Under the pieces are notes generated by a model. The model worked only from the letters and a program-made list of their open reading frames with translations. It did not search any database and had not been told where the DNA came from. The translations under genes were made by a program, and so were the position numbers. Below, one piece after another: positions 33,278-37,300 of a stretch of 37,300 nt of DNA (positions are counted from its first letter, which is position 1; the number at the start of each line of letters is the position of its first letter). The stretch is from Bacteroidaceae bacterium (GTDB lineage: Bacteria > Bacteroidota > Bacteroidia > Bacteroidales > Bacteroidaceae): positions 1-37,300 of the forward strand of contig JAKSLN010000013.1 in the NCBI GenBank assembly GCA_024401165.1, read 5' to 3'.

Positions 33278-35092
33278 TTAAACCTCTTTGAGGTGAGCAA
33301 GTTTGTCGACGTTGAGGCTGCGTGCTGAGGCGTCGACAATTTCTTTGTAAATGCCTCCCTTGTGGTAGAGTTCGTCAGGATTGCCACTCTGTTCAACACG
33401 ACCGTCACGAAGAGCGTAGATGAGGTCAGAGTCGATGATCTGGGAGATGGAGTGGGAAATGAGTATGACGGTACGGCCTTGCTTGATGGCGTCGAGGGAG
33501 TTCTTAATCTGCTCGGTAGCGATTGCGTCGAGCGAGGCGGTAGGCTCGTCGAGGAAGATGATGGGAGGATTTTTGAGAAACATACGCGCGATGGCAATTC
33601 GCTGCTGCTGGCCACCGCTAAGCATGGTGGCCTGTGATTGGAATCCCTGGGGAAGTTTCATCACCTGGTCGTAGATGTAGGCGCTGCGGGCTGCGTCCTC
33701 AACCTCCTGGAAGGTTGCGTCGGGCTTGCCGTAGCGTATGTTATCCTCGATGGTGCCGTCGAAGATGTGGTTCTTTTGCAGCACGAGGCCGATGTTTTCG
33801 CGCAGGTATTGTGTGTCGTATTCCTTGATGTCAACGCCATCGAGCGTGATGGTACCGCAGTCGGGTGTGTAGAACTTGTCGAGGAGGTTGACGATGGTAG
33901 ACTTGCCTGCTCCGGAGAGTCCCACAAAGGCGGTTATCTTTCCGGGTTCGATGTCCATGTTGATGTTGTGGAGGGCCTTGGTGCCATTGGGGTAGGTGAA
34001 GTCTACGCCCTCGATGTGAAGTCGTCCTTCAATGCTCTTGGGACGGTAGGCCCCGCTTTCCTCCACCTCGCCTTCTGCTTCAACAACAGAGAAGTAGCCT
34101 TCGGCGTAGATGAGGGCGTCGTTGAGGGTGTCAAAGACACGCTGGAGTTGGGTGATGGGGGCCGTTACGTTGGCAAAGAGCATGACGTGGTACATGATCT
34201 TGCCGATGGTCATGCCGGGATAGTCGATAAGGACGAGATAAGCAGTCAGGATGATAATGATGACGGTGCCGATTTGTTGTACAAAGCGTTTCCATCCGTC
34301 GAAGTAGAGCATTACCTTTCGGGTTTTTAACTGGTTGTCCGTGAGGCGGGTCTGAATGTCGAGCTGCTTGGTACTTTCGATGCCTTCGCGATTGAAGGAT
34401 TTGATGACGTTGATGGACTCTATGATGTTGACGATGCCGTGGCTCTTGAGTTCGCGGTGCTGTCGCATTTCCTGTCTCCAGCCCTTGAGGCGACGCGCCT
34501 GACGGATGGTAATGTATATGTAGATGGGTACGATGAAGAGCGCAGCCAAACCTACATAGACGTTGGCCAGGAACATGAGGACGAGGGCGAGGAAGGCGGA
34601 AGTGAAGAGGGGGAGCAGGTCGATGAAGACGCTCTGCACGGTTGTCGAGAGACTGCCCACGCCCTGGTCGATGCGTGATTGTAGTCGTCCTGCCTCATTA
34701 CCGCTGCGCGAAAAGAAGGCCATGCGGTAGGAAAGGATTCGGTCGACGGCTGTTTGTGCGAGGTCGCGAGAGACATGGACGCGCATGCGCTCGCCGTAGT
34801 AGTTTTGGGCGTAGGAGATGATGACGCTTAGGACCTCCTTGCCCAGTAGGATAGCGGTGATGGTGGTGAGGATGCGGGCAGCGGTGCTCCATGCAAAGTG
34901 CTGTTCGCCAATGTCGCCGCTTCCGTTGTGGACGATGAGTCCATTGATGGTGTCAACGGTCCAGTCGAGCACCACGGCATTGACCTGGGCAATGAGCGAA
35001 CCGATGAGCGTGAGTATCAGTGTGGCCACGACGAGCCACTTGTATGGCCGCACGAATGGCGATATCTTGCGGATGAGGGTGAGGAGAGACAT
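33278..35092 (-). CDS. ABC transporter, fused permease and ATP-binding protein (exporter type)
   Basis: This is a half-size ABC exporter of the MsbA/multidrug type that would work as a homodimer in the inner membrane. With the start at 35092 it has 604 residues: a six-helix membrane domain in about the first 320, then the nucleotide-binding domain. Walker A is GLSGAGKST (Lys397), the signature is LSGGQQQRIAIARM, Walker B is IIFLDEPTASLD, and the switch His is in LISHSIS. All catalytic motifs are intact. An earlier Met at 35125 would overlap aroE by 22 bases; the later start gives an 11-base gap and a more usual N-terminus. The substrate is unknown; lipid or drug export are both possible. Confidence 0.93.
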   Translation of the reverse strand: MSLLTLIRKISPFVRPYKWLVVATLILTLIGSLIAQVNAVVLDWTVDTINGLIVHNGSGDIGEQHFAWSTAARILTTITAILLGKEVLSVIISYAQNYYGERMRVHVSRDLAQTAVDRILSYRMAFFSRSGNEAGRLQSRIDQGVGSLSTTVQSVFIDLLPLFTSAFLALVLMFLANVYVGLAALFIVPIYIYITIRQARRLKGWRQEMRQHRELKSHGIVNIIESINVIKSFNREGIESTKQLDIQTRLTDNQLKTRKVMLYFDGWKRFVQQIGTVIIIILTAYLVLIDYPGMTIGKIMYHVMLFANVTAPITQLQRVFDTLNDALIYAEGYFSVVEAEGEVEESGAYRPKSIEGRLHIEGVDFTYPNGTKALHNINMDIEPGKITAFVGLSGAGKSTIVNLLDKFYTPDCGTITLDGVDIKEYDTQYLRENIGLVLQKNHIFDGTIEDNIRYGKPDATFQEVEDAARSAYIYDQVMKLPQGFQSQATMLSGGQQQRIAIARMFLKNPPIIFLDEPTASLDAIATEQIKNSLDAIKQGRTVILISHSISQIIDSDLIYALRDGRVEQSGNPDELYHKGGIYKEIVDASARSLNVDKLAHLKEV

Positions 35093-35103
35093 GGGGGGAA
35101 TGG

Positions 35104-35874
35104 TTATTTGTTCCAGAATTCCCAACTGGCAAGAGCCTGCAGGTGGAGCATCTCCAGACCGTTCTTGACTGTGGCGCCCTGTTCGGCTCCGCGACGCATG
35201 AAGAGGGTCTCAAGGGGGTTGTAGACGAGGTCGAAAAGCAGATTGCGGTCCGTCATGGACTCGTAGGGCAGGGCAGGGCACTCATCGACGTGAGGATGCA
35301 TGCCAACAGGTGAACAGTTGACGATGACAGGGTACTCCTGTATGATGGCGGGGGTAAGCTCGTCGTAGGTGAACTGCCCTGGGGCAGGGCGACGGCTGAC
35401 GTACTTCCACTCGATGCCCATCTTCTCCAGTCCTACGCAGATGGCCTTGGAGGCACCACCTGTGCCGAGGACAAGAGCTTTGGTGTGGTATGGTTTGAGG
35501 AGGGGACGTATACTGTCTGTGAATCCGATGATGTCGCTGTTGAAACCTTTCAGGTGGAATCCCCGCTCTTTGGCTTGCGGAGTGGTGAGCGCCTCGGGCT
35601 GACGACTGATGCGGATCACGTTGACAGCACCGATGCGGCGGGCCTCGTCACTCAATTCGTCGAGCATGGGTATGATGGCCTGCTTGTGAGGGATGGTGCA
35701 GTTCAATCCGCGCAGGGTGGGATTGCCTTTTACTACGTCGAGCAACGTTGTTGCATCGGGTATCTCAAAGTTGAGGTACTCGGCATTGATGCCTTCGTTG
35801 GCAAACTTCTCGGTGAAGAACTTGCGACTGAAACTGTGGCCAAGAGGGTAGCCGATGAGTCCGTATTTTTCCAT
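35104..35874 (-). CDS. aroE: shikimate dehydrogenase
   Basis: AroE reduces 3-dehydroshikimate to shikimate with NADPH in the aromatic amino acid pathway. The 256-residue product has the substrate-binding motif IGYPLGHSFS (residues 7-16), NCTIPHK with catalytic Lys64, Asn112/Asp114 in GFNSDIIGF, and the nucleotide-binding glycine loop GTGGASKA. Near the C-terminus, VKNGLEMLHLQA carries the conserved Gln. It is slightly shorter than E. coli AroE, as is common in Bacteroidetes. It lies between menG and the ABC exporter on the same strand with gaps of 45 and 11 bases; the first gap holds a few CAACCT units. Confidence 0.95.
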   Translation of the reverse strand: MEKYGLIGYPLGHSFSRKFFTEKFANEGINAEYLNFEIPDATTLLDVVKGNPTLRGLNCTIPHKQAIIPMLDELSDEARRIGAVNVIRISRQPEALTTPQAKERGFHLKGFNSDIIGFTDSIRPLLKPYHTKALVLGTGGASKAICVGLEKMGIEWKYVSRRPAPGQFTYDELTPAIIQEYPVIVNCSPVGMHPHVDECPALPYESMTDRNLLFDLVYNPLETLFMRRGAEQGATVKNGLEMLHLQALASWEFWNK

Positions 35875-35919
35875 AATGTAAGTCTTTTGTGCGTATTTTC
35901 AACCTCACAACCTAAAAAA

Positions 35920-36723
35920 CTACTTCTCTGCCAGATACATGGTGCAGATGCCGAAGGTGAAGCGTTTCCACTCGACCTTTGAATATCCTACCTTATATAA
36001 TATCTTCTCCATGACCTCGCCTTGGGGGAAGGCTTCCATGGTGGCAGGGAGGTACTTGTAGGCTTGCTTGTCTTTGCTGATGAGTCGACCCACGAGGGGC
36101 ATCCATACGTGGCTGTAGAGCCAGAAAAGCTGCTTCATGGGGAAATGGGGTGGGGTGGCTAGCTCGAGGATGAGCAGATGGCCTCCGGGCTTGAGGACGC
36201 GCAGCATCTCGCTGAGGCCTGCCTCGAGATCCTGAAAGTTGCGCACGCCGTATGCCACGGTGACGGCGTCGAAGCGGTTATCCTCGAACGAGAGGTGCAA
36301 GCAGTCTTCCTTCTGGAATGTAATGACGTTGTCGAGACCCAGCTTGCGTACCTTCTCGCGACCGACGGCCATCATGCCCTCAGAGAGGTCGGCACCGATG
36401 ATTTCGACCCCCTCCCCGTCCCCCGACTTTTGCTTATGAGCAAAATGCTGGGGATCTGCATTTCGGCTTGCGTTGTGGGGTGTGAGTCTTTCGGCTGCCA
36501 GGATGGCGAAGTCTCCCGTTCCGGTGGCGATGTCCAGGATGGTGTGTGGGTGATGCTCTCCCAGGCGGTCGATGGCCTTGCGTCGCCATCCCTTGTCGGT
36601 ACCCAGGGAGAGGGTATGGTTGAGTGTATCATAAGTGGGGGCGATGTTGTCAAACATCACCTCCACCTGTTCATGCTTCTCCCCCTCGTTTGAGTAGGGA
36701 TTGATCTTTTCCTGTTCGTACAT
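35920..36723 (-). CDS. menG: demethylmenaquinone methyltransferase, with an insertion
   Basis: MenG (UbiE family) methylates demethylmenaquinone with SAM in the last step of menaquinone synthesis. The 267-residue product has the SAM-binding [15 protein letters not shown] (about residues 64-78), then [33 protein letters not shown] (the family signature) and [15 protein letters not shown]. Between the first two motifs, where relatives have only a short loop, it carries about 20 extra residues (about 81-107, containing [16 protein letters not shown]). These are encoded by a DNA palindrome at 36421-36453. The insertion lies between the first two strands and may be tolerated. The start overlaps the purC stop by one base (TAATG). 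Confidence 0.93.
   Translation of the reverse strand: MYEQEKINPYSNEGEKHEQVEVMFDNIAPTYDTLNHTLSLGTDKGWRRKAIDRLGEHHPHTILDIATGTGDFAILAAERLTPHNASRNADPQHFAHKQKSGDGEGVEIIGADLSEGMMAVGREKVRKLGLDNVITFQKEDCLHLSFEDNRFDAVTVAYGVRNFQDLEAGLSEMLRVLKPGGHLLILELATPPHFPMKQLFWLYSHVWMPLVGRLISKDKQAYKYLPATMEAFPQGEVMEKILYKVGYSKVEWKRFTFGICTMYLAEK
36421..36453 (-). repeat. palindromic insert within menG
   Basis: CCCCGACTTTTGCT and AGCAAAATGCTGGGG flank a 4-base loop: 7 perfectly paired bases, a small bulge, then 4 more. It falls in the non-conserved part of menG and keeps the reading frame, coding about residues 91-101. Confidence 0.65.
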
Positions 36724-37300
36724 TACTTGTTGTTTGCCAACCAGGCGTTGACTGCCTTCTCGATGCGCTCGGCAATGTCGCCCTCTGTCTGAGCGGGAAC
36801 AAACTTCTCGCCTACGATGCCTTCGTAGAGTTCGATGTAGCGCTCAGCAACACTCATGGCATACTCGTCGGTAATCTCAGGCATGACGTCGCCCTCGCGG
36901 TTCATGAAGTTGCGGTCGATGAGCCACTGGCGAACGAACTCCTTGGAGAGCTGGCGCTGTGGCTCGCCCTTCTCGAACTTCTCCTCATAACCTTCGGCGT
37001 AGAAGTAACGGCTTGAGTCGGGGGTGTGTACCTCGTCGATGAGGTAGACCTTGCCATCGTGCTTGCCGAACTCGTACTTGGTGTCAACGAGGATAAGGCC
37101 CTGCTTGGCAGCAATCTCCTGGCCGCGGGCAAAGAGCTTGCGGGTGTAGTCCTCCATTACCTCATAGTCCTCCTTAGATACGATGCCTTGAGCGATGATT
37201 TCCTCCTTGGAGATGTTGAGGTCATGACCCTCGTCTGCCTTGGTTGTGGGGGTGATGATGGGCTCGGGGAAACGCTCGTTCTCGCGCATGCCGTCGGGCA
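36723..37300 (-). CDS. purC: phosphoribosylaminoimidazole-succinocarboxamide synthase, C-terminal part
   Basis: PurC (SAICAR synthetase) joins aspartate to CAIR with ATP in purine synthesis. The gene runs off the window edge: the frame stays open upstream of the Met at 37289 (codons for Pro-Asp-Gly precede it), and the family is about 310 residues, so roughly 190 C-terminal residues are seen here. Family motifs are [28 protein letters not shown], the signature [13 protein letters not shown], and [11 protein letters not shown]. The stop shares one base with the menG start, so purC is the upstream gene of the purC-menG-aroE-ABC run. Confidence 0.96.
   Translation of the reverse strand, partial: PDGMRENERFPEPIITPTTKADEGHDLNISKEEIIAQGIVSKEDYEVMEDYTRKLFARGQEIAAKQGLILVDTKYEFGKHDGKVYLIDEVHTPDSSRYFYAEGYEEKFEKGEPQRQLSKEFVRQWLIDRNFMNREGDVMPEITDEYAMSVAERYIELYEGIVGEKFVPAQTEGDIAERIEKAVNAWLANNK

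Overview
The window is a chromosomal segment of a member of the Bacteroidales, most likely Prevotellaceae. The main evidence is a type IX secretion pair (PorU and PorV), DUF4290 next to murA, C10 (streptopain/interpain-type) proteases, lipoproteins, and repeated promoter boxes of the Bacteroidetes form TAnnTTTG. Shine-Dalgarno sites are mostly absent. No rRNA, tRNA, phage, transposase or CRISPR locus was seen.

Layout. 1-2262: rpsB and tsf with structured spacers, ended by a strong terminator. 2263-8682, plus strand: an FAH-family hydrolase, porU, porV and ispF. 8683-9070: non-coding, with a terminator and a 22-bp tandem array. 9071-11475, minus strand: yicC, gmk, a small membrane protein and nadD. 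11590-18516, plus strand, divergent from yicC: tsaB, DUF4290, murA, rimM, dxr, rseP, DUF4250 and a lipoprotein. A GxxExxY gene with flanking inverted repeats is inserted between dxr and rseP. 18743-24744: an RND efflux operon (TolC, membrane fusion protein, AcrB-type pump) ending in a PII-like gene. 24821-27173, minus strand: a tyrosine-rich lipoprotein and a tRNA nucleotidyltransferase. 27386-33180, plus strand: two tandem cassettes, each a secreted C10 protease followed by a 62-residue protein joined by an ATGA overlap. 33278-37300, minus strand: purC (partial), menG, aroE and an ABC exporter.

How the genes relate. PorU and PorV would process and shuttle T9SS cargo. The two proteases share a nearly identical C-terminal tail that could be a sorting signal for this route, although this is inferred. 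The tsaB-to-rseP block is a housekeeping cluster (tRNA modification, peptidoglycan, ribosome maturation, isoprenoids, envelope stress). IspF and Dxr serve the same isoprenoid pathway from separate loci, and MenG modifies menaquinone, a quinone with an isoprenoid tail.

Most interesting parts: (a) the GxxExxY gene bounded by 30-bp inverted repeats, with its 5' end duplicated; (b) the duplicated protease/62-residue cassettes, mosaic at the DNA level; (c) the PII-like protein in a drug-type RND operon, whose promoter lies midway between 11-bp inverted repeats; (d) MurA with Asp in place of the catalytic Cys; (e) hairpin-forming degenerate repeats in several spacers and one palindromic insert inside menG.
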